A stretch of DNA of 17,160 nucleotides from UBA11579 sp039714215 (GTDB lineage: Bacteria > Chloroflexota > Anaerolineae > Anaerolineales > UBA11579): positions 1 to 17,160 of the forward strand of contig JBDLJU010000041.1 in the NCBI GenBank assembly GCA_039714215.1, in the 5' to 3' direction. The position numbers were made by a program, and so were the translations under genes. Below are positions 7,306-14,537 of this stretch, piece after piece. Under the pieces are notes generated by a model. That model searched no databases and was not told the origin of the DNA. It worked only from the letters and a program-made list of their open reading frames with translations. How positions within the stretch are numbered: position 1 is the first letter of the stretch; the number at the start of each line of letters is the position of its first letter.

Positions 7306-7749
7306 ATGACACTCAAAGAAACCATCAACGCCGCAATGACAGACGCGATGAAAGCCAAAGACGAAACCCGCAAGATTCCATTGAAACTGGTCATGGCGGC
7401 AATCAAAGAAGCAGAGATTGAAAAACGCGAAGACCTCGAAGAAGACGAGGTCCTCCGCCTGGTGCAGAAAGAAGTTAAAGCCCGCCAGGAATCTATCGCC
7501 GATGCTAAAAAAGCCGGACGGGAAGACCTGATCGCCACTGCTAAAGCAGAGATGGCTGTTCTGCAAGAGTACCTCCCTGAAGGCCTCTCCCCCGAAGAAC
7601 TTGAAGCCATACTGAAAGAAACGATCAACGAAATTGGCGCGACATCCATGGCAGACATGGGCAAAATCATGCAGGCAGTGATGCCCAAAGTTCAGGGCCG
7701 CGCAGATGGCGGCCAGGTTAACCAACTGGTTCGCAAATTGCTCGGGTAG
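7306..7749 (+). CDS. yqeY: GatB/YqeY domain protein
   Basis: This is a 147-residue cytoplasmic helical protein of the YqeY family, related to the tRNA-binding tail domain of the amidotransferase subunit GatB. It may interact with tRNA, but its precise role is not established. Family features are the opening LKETINAAMTDAMKAKDETRK, the highly charged middle, AVLQEYLPEGLSPEELE near 84-100, and the closing MGKIMQAVMPKVQGRADG near 119-136. The length is typical. GAGGAG lies 8 nt before the ATG. It ends 11 nt before the pgpH-like gene, so they are probably co-transcribed. YqeY genes neighbour pgpH and ybeY in many bacteria. Confidence 0.93.
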   Translation: MTLKETINAAMTDAMKAKDETRKIPLKLVMAAIKEAEIEKREDLEEDEVLRLVQKEVKARQESIADAKKAGREDLIATAKAEMAVLQEYLPEGLSPEELEAILKETINEIGATSMADMGKIMQAVMPKVQGRADGGQVNQLVRKLLG

Positions 7750-7760
7750 ACCAAATCAGA

Positions 7761-9872
7761 ATGAGCAGCAATTCTAACCACACCACAGGGAGACGCGGAA
7801 ACATTCTGCCTATATCCCTGTTAATTTTTGCCGTCCTGCTTTCTGCAGCAAGCTTACTCTTCCCGTTAGCCAACCCGACCGGCACCATCCCGCTGGTGCT
7901 CGGGGATGTATCCACACAGGACATCCTCGCCCCAGTTTCCTTATCCTATCAGAGTGAAGTGCTCACCGAGCAGAACCGTCAGGCTGCCGCTGATGCGATC
8001 CCCGCTCAGTACAACCCGCCCGATACTTCGATTGCCCGCAGTCAGGTCCGCCAGCTGCATGACACACTCAATTTCATTAACACGGTGCGCAGCGATGCTT
8101 TCGCAACCGTTGAACAGAAAGCCGCCGACCTGGCCGCTTTACAAAATATCAACCTGACCCCCGAAAGCACTGGGATGCTGCTTGATCTCGGTGATCCCGC
8201 CTGGCAAACCGTGCAGCAGGAAACGATCACCGTCCTCGAACAGGTGATGCGCAGCACGATCCGCGAAGACCGTCTTGAAGATGCCCGCCGCGGGATTCCC
8301 GCCCTGGTCAGCTTATCAATTTCCGAAGAGCAAGCTGAGCTGGTCACAGAGCTGGTATCAGCCTTTGTGGCTGCCAACAGCCTGTACAGCCTTGACCTGA
8401 CGGAAGAAATGCGCAGCGCTGCCCGCCAGGCAGTCGAACCCGTACCGCAATCTTATATTGCCGGGGAAACCATTGTGCGCCGCGGCCAGGTGGTCACGGA
8501 AGAAAGCCTTGAAGCCCTGGACAATTTTGGCCTCTTGACCAACCAAATCACCTGGAAGGATTACCTCAGTGTGTTTGCCCTGGTGGCAGTCAATTTTGGT
8601 TTCGTCGCCTTATATTTCTCCCAACGCCCCGACCTTCGTACCAATAATCTCAGCCTCACGCTGGTCACCGTGCTGTTCTTGATTACCCTGATCAGCGCCC
8701 GGCTGTTAATTGTAAACCGAACCGTAGTGCCCTATATGTTCCCAGTGGCAAGTTTCAGCATGCTTGTGGCAGCCCTGATCAGCTCTCGAGCTGGTCTGAT
8801 CCTCGCTCTCCCATTGGGAATCCTGACCGCCTACGCCCTCCCAAATAGTCTGGAACTGACCCTTTTCTATTTGTTTAGCTCTGCTTTTGGGGTTTTAATG
8901 ATCCGCAATGTGCAGCGCTTACTGACCTTCTTCTGGGCTGGTTTGGGGGTCGCTGTCAGCGGGGCGGCGGTGGTGCTCAGCTTCCATCTGCTCGACCCCA
9001 CCAGCGACGCAATTGGAATTATTACGCTGATTGGTGCGGCAGCCTTTAACGGGGTCGCTTCCGCAGCGGTGACCATCTTTTTGCAGTTCTTCCTCGCCCA
9101 GGTATTGGGATACACCACCACCCTGCAGCTCATCGATATCTCCCGGCCTGACCACCCGCTCTTACAGTTTATTCTCCGCAACGCACCCGGCACCTATCAG
9201 CACAGCTTACAGATTGCCAATCTTGCGGAACAGGCCGCAGAGAGAATTGAAGCCGATGCCCTGCTTACCCGGGTCGGCGCGCTGTATCATGACGCCGGAA
9301 AAGCCCGGCTGCCCTACTATTTCATCGAAAACCAGATCGAGGGCGCTCACAACCCCCACGACGATCTCTCACCCCTGGAAAGCTCAGAGATCATTATCCG
9401 CCACGTCACCGATGGCGTTGAGCTGGCGGTCAAATACCGCATGCCCAAACGGATCAAAGATTTCATCCTCGAACACCACGGCACGATGCTCACCCGCTAC
9501 CAATATCACAAAGCGCTTGAAGCGGCTGGCGGCGATGCCCAACTCCTGCAAAAAGAAGATTTCCGCTACCCGGGACCACGGCCGCAGTCGCGCGAGACCG
9601 CCCTGGTAATGCTCGCGGATGGCGTTGAAGCCCGTTCCCGCGCAGAACGTCCGGAAAATGAAGAAGAAATTTATGCGATGGTGAAGGATCTAATCACGAA
9701 AAGGTTAAACTCTGGACAGCTGGATGACACCGCCCTGACCATGCTCGATCTCAACAAGATCACAGAATCCTTTTCCACCACCCTGCGTGGGATCCATCAC
9801 CCCCGCATTCAGTACCCGAGCAACCAGTTGGAAGCTGCCACTCAGCCTGCGGCCAGCACTGTAGAGAGCTGA
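7761..9872 (+). CDS. pgpH: PgpH-type 7TM HD-domain phosphodiesterase
   Basis: This is a membrane protein of 703 residues with the architecture of the PgpH/YqfF family; characterised members degrade cyclic di-AMP. TM1 spans about 14-38. An extracytoplasmic 7TMR-HDED domain runs to about 260, including the QSEVLTEQNRQ and GETIVRRGQ segments. Seven membrane helices lie at about 268-450, followed by a cytoplasmic HD domain. Metal-binding residues are visible: His481 (YQHSLQIANLAE), His510-Asp511 in HDAGK, and His572-His573 in LEHHGTM. These are all consistent with an active enzyme. The start has no clear Shine-Dalgarno and follows yqeY by 11 nt, suggesting translational coupling. The stop overlaps the ybeY start by one base. 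The c-di-AMP substrate is inferred from the family; no cyclase is in the window. Confidence 0.93.
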   Translation: MSSNSNHTTGRRGNILPISLLIFAVLLSAASLLFPLANPTGTIPLVLGDVSTQDILAPVSLSYQSEVLTEQNRQAAADAIPAQYNPPDTSIARSQVRQLHDTLNFINTVRSDAFATVEQKAADLAALQNINLTPESTGMLLDLGDPAWQTVQQETITVLEQVMRSTIREDRLEDARRGIPALVSLSISEEQAELVTELVSAFVAANSLYSLDLTEEMRSAARQAVEPVPQSYIAGETIVRRGQVVTEESLEALDNFGLLTNQITWKDYLSVFALVAVNFGFVALYFSQRPDLRTNNLSLTLVTVLFLITLISARLLIVNRTVVPYMFPVASFSMLVAALISSRAGLILALPLGILTAYALPNSLELTLFYLFSSAFGVLMIRNVQRLLTFFWAGLGVAVSGAAVVLSFHLLDPTSDAIGIITLIGAAAFNGVASAAVTIFLQFFLAQVLGYTTTLQLIDISRPDHPLLQFILRNAPGTYQHSLQIANLAEQAAERIEADALLTRVGALYHDAGKARLPYYFIENQIEGAHNPHDDLSPLESSEIIIRHVTDGVELAVKYRMPKRIKDFILEHHGTMLTRYQYHKALEAAGGDAQLLQKEDFRYPGPRPQSRETALVMLADGVEARSRAERPENEEEIYAMVKDLITKRLNSGQLDDTALTMLDLNKITESFSTTLRGIHHPRIQYPSNQLEAATQPAASTVES

Positions 9873-10324
9873 TGATCACAGTTGAAATTGATCAGCAGTT
9901 TAAGCAGGCGATCTCCCCTGAAGTGCTGAGTGACCTTGTAAAAGCTGTTTTTGCACACCTTCAACTTCCAGACAGCCCGGGCCTGAGCATCAAGATCAGT
10001 GATGATACCGCCATCCAGGAGCTCAATCGCAGCTATCTTGGAATCGATGCCCCAACCGATGTGCTCTCCTTTCCCCTGCCTTTTGAAGATCCAGAATCCG
10101 GCAGCCAGTATTACGGCGACATGATTGTCTCATACCCAACCGCAGCCGCCCAAGCTCAGAGTGGCGGGCACCCCATTGAAGACGAGATCAAGCTGCTGGT
10201 AGTCCATGGTCTGCTACATCTGCTGGGCTACAACCACGCCTCAGAAGCAGACAAAAAAGAGATGTGGGCACGGCAGTCCGAGCTGCTTATCGCCCTCAAG
10301 ATCAAAGCCCAACCCACTGAGTAG
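9872..10324 (+). CDS. ybeY: rRNA maturation endoribonuclease
   Basis: YbeY is a zinc-dependent single-strand endoribonuclease involved in 16S rRNA 3' end maturation and ribosome quality control. The 150-residue protein shows the metal-binding triad His112, His116 and His122 in HGLLHLLGYNH, plus the conserved TDVLSFP and GDMIVS segments. The usual Asp before the last histidine (GYDH) is Asn here; that residue is not a metal ligand and does vary. The start codon shares one base with the upstream stop (TGATG), so its translation is coupled to the phosphodiesterase. The neighbours pgpH and dgkA are its common partners in many bacteria. Confidence 0.94.
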   Translation: MITVEIDQQFKQAISPEVLSDLVKAVFAHLQLPDSPGLSIKISDDTAIQELNRSYLGIDAPTDVLSFPLPFEDPESGSQYYGDMIVSYPTAAAQAQSGGHPIEDEIKLLVVHGLLHLLGYNHASEADKKEMWARQSELLIALKIKAQPTE

Positions 10325-10332
10325 GATAATAT

Positions 10333-10707
10333 ATGGTAGATTTTTTCACTTCTCGAATTGCAGCATTCAAATACGCCCTGGCCGGATGGTGGTACGTAAT
10401 CCGCACACAGCGGAACGCCTGGGTTCACGCGGCTGCCAGTATCATGGTGATCTCAATCTCGATCTGGCTGCAGATCAACATCACCGAGTGGCTCTTTATT
10501 ATCATAGCAATTGCTTTTGTTTGGACTGCCGAATTCATCAATACCGCCCTCGAAGTTGTTGTTGATCTGGCGACCAAAGAGCAGCATCCCCTCGCCAGGG
10601 CAGGCAAAGATGTCGGCGCAGCGGCCGTGATGATCGCTTCGCTGACTTCGATGATAATCGGTGTTTTAGTTTTGGGTCCTAAATTGTGGGATAAATTATT
10701 TCAATAA
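10333..10707 (+). CDS. dgkA: DgkA-type lipid kinase
   Basis: This is a small integral membrane kinase of 124 residues, of the prokaryotic diacylglycerol/undecaprenol kinase family. It probably phosphorylates undecaprenol or diacylglycerol to recycle lipid carriers. The active-site signature is complete: Glu67, Asn70, Glu74 and Asp78 in EFINTALEVVVD, followed by the K-D pair at 92-93 (AGKDVGAAAV). Three membrane helices are visible at about 32-47, 52-70 and 94-114. An AGGA site lies 7 nt before the ATG, and ybeY ends 8 nt upstream. The gene converges with the histidine kinase gene with only 19 nt between, and no terminator is seen there. Confidence 0.92.
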   Translation: MVDFFTSRIAAFKYALAGWWYVIRTQRNAWVHAAASIMVISISIWLQINITEWLFIIIAIAFVWTAEFINTALEVVVDLATKEQHPLARAGKDVGAAAVMIASLTSMIIGVLVLGPKLWDKLFQ

Positions 10708-10726
10708 GCTCGTGTAATTGAGGGTT

Positions 10727-11689
10727 CTACCGCTGCTCAAATTTGTACTCCCCAAGCGTGAAATTAAATACTGACCCCTTCCCCTCCTCAGCTTCGACCC
10801 ATACCCTGCCCCCATGACGGGCAATAATTCTTTTAACCAACGCCAAACCAATACCGCTGCCGCTGTACTGGTCAACGCCGTGCAAACGCTGGAATGTCTT
10901 GAAGATCGTCTCTGAATATTTCAGGTCCAGGCCAATCCCGTTATCCTTTACATAATAAATCCCCCTGCCGTCTTCCTCGTTGAAGCCAACCACGATCTTG
11001 CCCGTTTGCTGCAGATCAGTGAATTTAATCGCATTATCGATCAAGTTGGTCATCACCACCAGGATCATTTCAGCGTCTGCCTCTGCTGGCGGCAGCGATT
11101 GAATCGCAAAGTCCACCTTTCGATCCCCAATTTTCCTACCCAGCTCAGATATTACTCGTCGGGTAAGTTTCTCCATATCTACCAGCTCGCGATCCAACAC
11201 CTGACTGCTCAAACCCGAATACGTCAGAATGCCGTCGATAAATAAGTCTAACCGCTCAGCATTGGCTCTAACCCTCTGCTGGAACAAGCGTCCCTCATCG
11301 TTCATATTTTCGCTGTGTTCTGATAATAAGATTTCTGTATAAGCCATTATTGTTCGCAGCGGAGACCGCAGGTCATGGGACACGCTGTAGGCAAAATCCT
11401 CCAACTCTTGAGTGGTCGCCTCAATTTTTGCTGTCTGGTCTTTAATCAAAATTTCAAATTGTTGATTTTTTACGGATAGGTCAGCAGTGCGCTTTCGAAT
11501 TACCCCACGGGAAATAAAAAACGAAACGGAACCTAAGAAAATTATCGTTATTGCCAGAATCAGCCCAAGAGAATAATTGGAAATTGGTTTGAAAGCGCTG
11601 TCTACCTCCCCCTGGAAAAATGCGCTTGCCAGAAAAAGGACAACTATGCTGGCGATGATTGCTGAGTACCGATTAGTGATGGGCTTCAT
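10727..11689 (-). CDS. membrane sensor histidine kinase (orphan)
   Basis: This is a 320-residue two-component sensor kinase. Two membrane helices (about 8-25 and 39-60) enclose an extracytoplasmic loop of only about 13 residues, so it may sense in or at the membrane. A short helical linker leads to the HisKA domain with phosphoacceptor His105 in SVSHDLRSPLRT. The HATPase domain has its N box (NLIDNAIKF, 215-223), G1 box (DNGIGL, 249-254) and G2 box (GSGIGLAL, 277-284). No PAS, HAMP or receiver domain is visible. I chose the ATG at 11689, with GGAGAG 9 nt upstream; an in-frame TTG at 11722 has no ribosome site. No response regulator is encoded nearby, so its partner is unknown. It runs against the neighbouring genes. 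Confidence 0.9.
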   Translation of the reverse strand: MKPITNRYSAIIASIVVLFLASAFFQGEVDSAFKPISNYSLGLILAITIIFLGSVSFFISRGVIRKRTADLSVKNQQFEILIKDQTAKIEATTQELEDFAYSVSHDLRSPLRTIMAYTEILLSEHSENMNDEGRLFQQRVRANAERLDLFIDGILTYSGLSSQVLDRELVDMEKLTRRVISELGRKIGDRKVDFAIQSLPPAEADAEMILVVMTNLIDNAIKFTDLQQTGKIVVGFNEEDGRGIYYVKDNGIGLDLKYSETIFKTFQRLHGVDQYSGSGIGLALVKRIIARHGGRVWVEAEEGKGSVFNFTLGEYKFEQR

Positions 11690-11807
11690 AAAGGTAAGCT
11701 CTCCAATGAAATCACGAACCAAAGAGGTTCATTTTATTATGCTTTGCGTTTGGAGGTTCTCACTCCAGTGAAGGTCATCCAGATCGAGTAGGAATTCTAC
11801 CTCGTCT

Positions 11808-11836
11808 ACTATAGCATAAAACTCTCCGTCTGGAAA
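11808..11836 (-). promoter_or_regulatory. promoter of the histidine kinase gene
   Basis: On the minus strand TTTCCA (11831-11836) and TATAGT (11808-11813) are spaced by 17 nt. The start would be near 11801, leaving a leader of about 110 nt before the ATG at 11689. The leader contains a near-palindrome, GTAGGAATTCTAC (about 11788-11800), that could be an operator; this is speculative. Confidence 0.4.
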
Positions 11837-11867
11837 TAACTCGCTGCATCTATAGGCGGTGCTTTGT

Positions 11868-11873
11868 TATAAT
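11868..11873 (+). promoter_or_regulatory. -10 element upstream of the repair operon
   Basis: A perfect TATAAT lies 31 nt before the ATG at 11905. The -35 at normal spacing (CTGCAT or TGCATC around 11844-11850) is poor. An AAAGGTGA ribosome site follows 6-8 nt before the start. It diverges from the histidine kinase promoter. Confidence 0.4.
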
Positions 11874-11904
11874 ATTGAACTAAACTTATCTGAAAGGTGA
11901 TGTT

Positions 11905-12762
11905 ATGGCTTTATCTTTTCGTTTCGGTACAGTAGGGTCGCCAATTTCAAGACCAAAGAAACCTGGCGGCAGCGTTGGAGCAATCATTCGACTGCGCGAG
12001 CTGGAGCTCGACGCGTTTGAGCTCGGATGGGTGCGCTCAGTTCGGGTCGGCGAGGCAACCTGCGCGGCGATCAAAGCCACCGGTGAAGAACAGGATGTGC
12101 TGACCAGCGTGCATGCACCCTACTTTATCAATCTCAATGCCGACGATGAAGAATGGCCAAAATCACGCAAGCGCCTGATGGATGCTGCCCACTGGGGCAA
12201 CCTGGCTGGCGCTACCGAGATCATCTTTCACCCCGGTTCATATTTCAAAAAACCACCCACTGAAGTGCTCCCGGGCGTGATCAAACGCCTGCAGGGCTGC
12301 CTCAATGAGCTGCGTACGGACGGCAACCAGGTCACCCTCCGCCCCGAGACGATGGGCAAATCAGCAATGATCGGCTCACTGGAAGACACCTTAGAAATGA
12401 GTAAAGCAATTGACGGCGTGCAGCCCTGCCTGGACTTTGCCCACCTGCATGCCCGACCTGGTGATGGCACAGTCAACAGCTACGACGAGTGGTCGCGGGT
12501 GCTCGAAGCCTACGGAAAGGCCCTGGGAGATAAAGCCCTCAAAAACCTCTCCTGCCACCTCAGCGGGATCGAGTACACCGAGAAAGGCGAAAAGAACCAC
12601 CTGCCAATCAAAGAATCGGATTTTGATATAAAAGCTCTATTTAAAGCGCTGAATGACTTCCACTGTGCCGGTCGGATCTTATGCGAAAGCCCGGTAATGG
12701 AAGATGATGCCCTGGTTTTCCAGCAGACCTGGATGGAGATCAGTGGGGAGAGATTGGACTGA
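11905..12762 (+). CDS. endonuclease IV-like TIM-barrel protein (AP endonuclease family 2)
   Basis: This is a 285-residue TIM-barrel protein related to endonuclease IV (Nfo), which cuts DNA 5' of abasic sites. Most metal ligands can be matched by position: His70 (VHAPY), His109 (FHPG), Glu148 (PETMG), Asp177 and His180 (DFAH), His218 (CHLSG), His232 (NHLPI) and Glu261 (CESP). The Asp of the DxH motif that normally helps hold the third zinc is replaced by Lys230. It is a divergent relative, so the sugar-isomerase side of the superfamily is an alternative. The DNA-repair reading is strengthened by the neighbour: its stop overlaps the start of a uracil-DNA glycosylase gene (TGATG). An AGGTGA site precedes the ATG. 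Confidence 0.85.
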   Translation: MALSFRFGTVGSPISRPKKPGGSVGAIIRLRELELDAFELGWVRSVRVGEATCAAIKATGEEQDVLTSVHAPYFINLNADDEEWPKSRKRLMDAAHWGNLAGATEIIFHPGSYFKKPPTEVLPGVIKRLQGCLNELRTDGNQVTLRPETMGKSAMIGSLEDTLEMSKAIDGVQPCLDFAHLHARPGDGTVNSYDEWSRVLEAYGKALGDKALKNLSCHLSGIEYTEKGEKNHLPIKESDFDIKALFKALNDFHCAGRILCESPVMEDDALVFQQTWMEISGERLD

Positions 12763-13376
12763 TGGCAATTAAAGAAAATGTATTTGTTGAACTACAGGCT
12801 GAGATGCGCGCCTGCAGCCTGTGTGTCACCGAAGGCTATTGGGTTCAGCCTCCTGCGGTCACCATGGGAGATGTGGAAGCAAAAATGATCACGATCGGGC
12901 AGGCGCCCGGGATCACCGAAGTGGAAGTTGGGCGACCGTTCAACGCAGGCAGCGGCAAGCGCCTCTTTGAGTGGCTTGGTAAAGCAGGGATTGATGAAGA
13001 CTGGTTCCGCACCACCCAGTATATGACCTCGGTGACCAAGTGTTACCCCGGTCGCGCCAAAGGCGGCAGCGGAGACCGGGTGCCTTCCGGCAAAGAGCAG
13101 AAGCTCTGCCGCCCCTTCCTCGACCACGAAATAAGATTGGTCGAGCCGCAGGTGATCATCCCCATCGGGCGGCTGGCAATCACCCTGTTCTACGACAAGA
13201 AGCTCAAACTTGATCAGATCATCGGCAGCGAAATGCAGCTCGAGAGCGGCGCGACCGTAATCCCCCTGCCGCACTCCTCCGGCGCCTCACGCTGGCACCA
13301 GACTGCCGAAAACCGCGCCTTGATTGACCAAGCGATTCAGCTGATCGCCGGACATTACCAGAGGTTATTCCAGTAG
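12762..13376 (+). CDS. uracil-DNA glycosylase, Fe-S (family 4/5-like)
   Basis: This is a 204-residue glycosylase of the iron-sulfur uracil-DNA glycosylase superfamily, predicted to remove uracil from DNA and start base-excision repair. Four cysteines fit the family's 4Fe-4S pattern: Cys18 and Cys21 (CxxC), Cys94 and Cys116. Motif 1 is GQAPG at 46-50, and it is followed by GRPFNAGSGKRL. The C-terminal motif PHSSGASRW at 170-178 stands in the place of the HPSP-type loop. Motif 1 lacks the exact GEAPG of family 4 and the GLAPA of family 5, so the subfamily is uncertain. Translation is coupled to the upstream endonuclease IV-like gene by a one-base overlap, giving glycosylase and AP endonuclease from one mRNA. 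Confidence 0.88.
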   Translation: MAIKENVFVELQAEMRACSLCVTEGYWVQPPAVTMGDVEAKMITIGQAPGITEVEVGRPFNAGSGKRLFEWLGKAGIDEDWFRTTQYMTSVTKCYPGRAKGGSGDRVPSGKEQKLCRPFLDHEIRLVEPQVIIPIGRLAITLFYDKKLKLDQIIGSEMQLESGATVIPLPHSSGASRWHQTAENRALIDQAIQLIAGHYQRLFQ

Positions 13377-13418
13377 TAAAAACCATCATTTTTAAACCAT
13401 GTTTTCAGATCCTATTAT

Positions 13419-13447
13419 TTGACGCCGGTAAAAATTTAGGGAATAAT
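13419..13447 (+). promoter_or_regulatory. sigma70-type promoter of the E1 alpha/beta operon
   Basis: TTGACG (13419-13424) and AATAAT (13442-13447) are separated by exactly 17 nt. Each matches the consensus in five of six positions. The start would be near 13454, giving a leader of about 58 nt before the ATG at 13512, which has an AAGGAA site. The 135-bp gap shows no terminator hairpin for the preceding repair operon. Confidence 0.65.
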
Positions 13448-13511
13448 AGATTAATCAATTACCCATTATCCCCATCTTCAATCCCAAGCTCAACCATTTC
13501 AAGGAACTGAT

Positions 13512-14537
13512 ATGGATCTCTGGAACCTGTATTCCGGCATGTACTTCAACCGCCTGTTTGAGGAGCAAGTCTCCAACCTCTGGCGGCAAGGAAAAATTTC
13601 AGGCGAAATGCATCCCAGCATCGGAGAAGAAGCGATCACTGCCGGGGTCCTCGCCCACCTGATCGAAGGAGATGCACTGGCGTTAGATCACCGTGGTACG
13701 GCCGCGGCAATCATGCGCGGCATTGATCCCGGTGCGCTGCTCGACGAATTCATCGGCCTGCCAACCGGTCTGTGCGCCGGGATGGGTGGACATATGCACT
13801 TGTTTTCAGAAGATCACCTGCTCGCTTCCTCGGGAATCGTAGGGGCATCCGGACCCGCAGCAGTTGGCTTTGCCCTGGCAGCGGAACTGCTGCGCCCTGG
13901 AAAGGTGGCTGTCGCTTTCTTCGGTGAAGGTTCCCTCAACCAGGGAATGCTGCTTGAGTCGTTCAACCTCGCCCAAGAGTGGCAACTTCCGGTAATTTTT
14001 GTATGCAAAGACGACCAGTGGGCAATCACCACCGATACCAATCCAAATGTCTCCCCGGTTCAACGTGCCCAAGGCTTTAGGCTGCCTACTTCCTCGATTG
14101 ACGGCAATGATCTTAAGGTAGTCTACCAGACCGCCGGTAAAGCGATCCGCAATGCCCGTGAAGGCAAAGGGCCTGCCTTCATTCATGCCACCTGCAATCA
14201 CCCCGAGGGACACACGCTTGATAATCAGTTGGTGCGTGTCGGGCGTCGTCCGCTCAAAGAAGGGATGGCGATCACAATCCCCCTACTTAAATCTGTTTTT
14301 AAAATTCGAGGCGCACCGATCATCGAACGTATTCGGGCAATGATCCAGACGATAAAAATGATCCGGCGCTCAGCAAGTCACCATCGCCCGCAGAGCAGCG
14401 ATCCACTCAAACACGCCAGGGAACTGCTCATAAAAGATCAAGAGAGATTAGATCAGCTTGAAGCGACCATCTGTGCGGAGATCGGAGAACTATTTTCAGC
14501 AACCGGGTCAAGGTTAACGGCGGAGGATTCCCGATGA
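13512..14537 (+). CDS. 2-oxoacid dehydrogenase E1 component, alpha subunit
   Basis: This is the thiamine-diphosphate-binding subunit of a pyruvate/acetoin/branched-chain 2-oxoacid dehydrogenase-type E1, 341 residues. Recognisable parts are DHRGTAAAIMRG near 59-70, GMGGHMHLF near 90-98, and the TPP motif region starting at 138. That motif reads GEG...NQ (138-144) followed by CKDDQWAI (165-172). The usual metal ligands Asp (GDG) and Asn (second N of NN) are therefore Glu139 and Asp168. After the GH-D region (about 233-237) a basic stretch of about 60 residues precedes the usual C-terminal helices; its helices look amphipathic. It overlaps the beta subunit gene by 4 nt (ATGA). The substrate cannot be told from sequence alone, and no E2 or E3 gene is in the window. 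Confidence 0.87.
   Translation: MDLWNLYSGMYFNRLFEEQVSNLWRQGKISGEMHPSIGEEAITAGVLAHLIEGDALALDHRGTAAAIMRGIDPGALLDEFIGLPTGLCAGMGGHMHLFSEDHLLASSGIVGASGPAAVGFALAAELLRPGKVAVAFFGEGSLNQGMLLESFNLAQEWQLPVIFVCKDDQWAITTDTNPNVSPVQRAQGFRLPTSSIDGNDLKVVYQTAGKAIRNAREGKGPAFIHATCNHPEGHTLDNQLVRVGRRPLKEGMAITIPLLKSVFKIRGAPIIERIRAMIQTIKMIRRSASHHRPQSSDPLKHARELLIKDQERLDQLEATICAEIGELFSATGSRLTAEDSR

Noticed and set aside
6841..7725. Leftward open frame of 294 codons opposite the HIT and yqeY genes
   Set aside because: It is antisense to two clearly conserved genes and spans the gap between them. Its Phe/Cys/His-rich composition is what the reverse of Glu/Lys-rich codons gives.
10117..10245. Asn in place of Asp in the YbeY motif (GYNH)
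   Set aside because: The three metal-binding histidines are intact and this position is not a ligand, so I do not treat it as loss of function.
12792..13274. Leftward 160-codon frame opposite the uracil glycosylase gene
   Set aside because: It lies entirely within a gene with recognisable Fe-S and active-site motifs, and it has no ribosome site or known domain.
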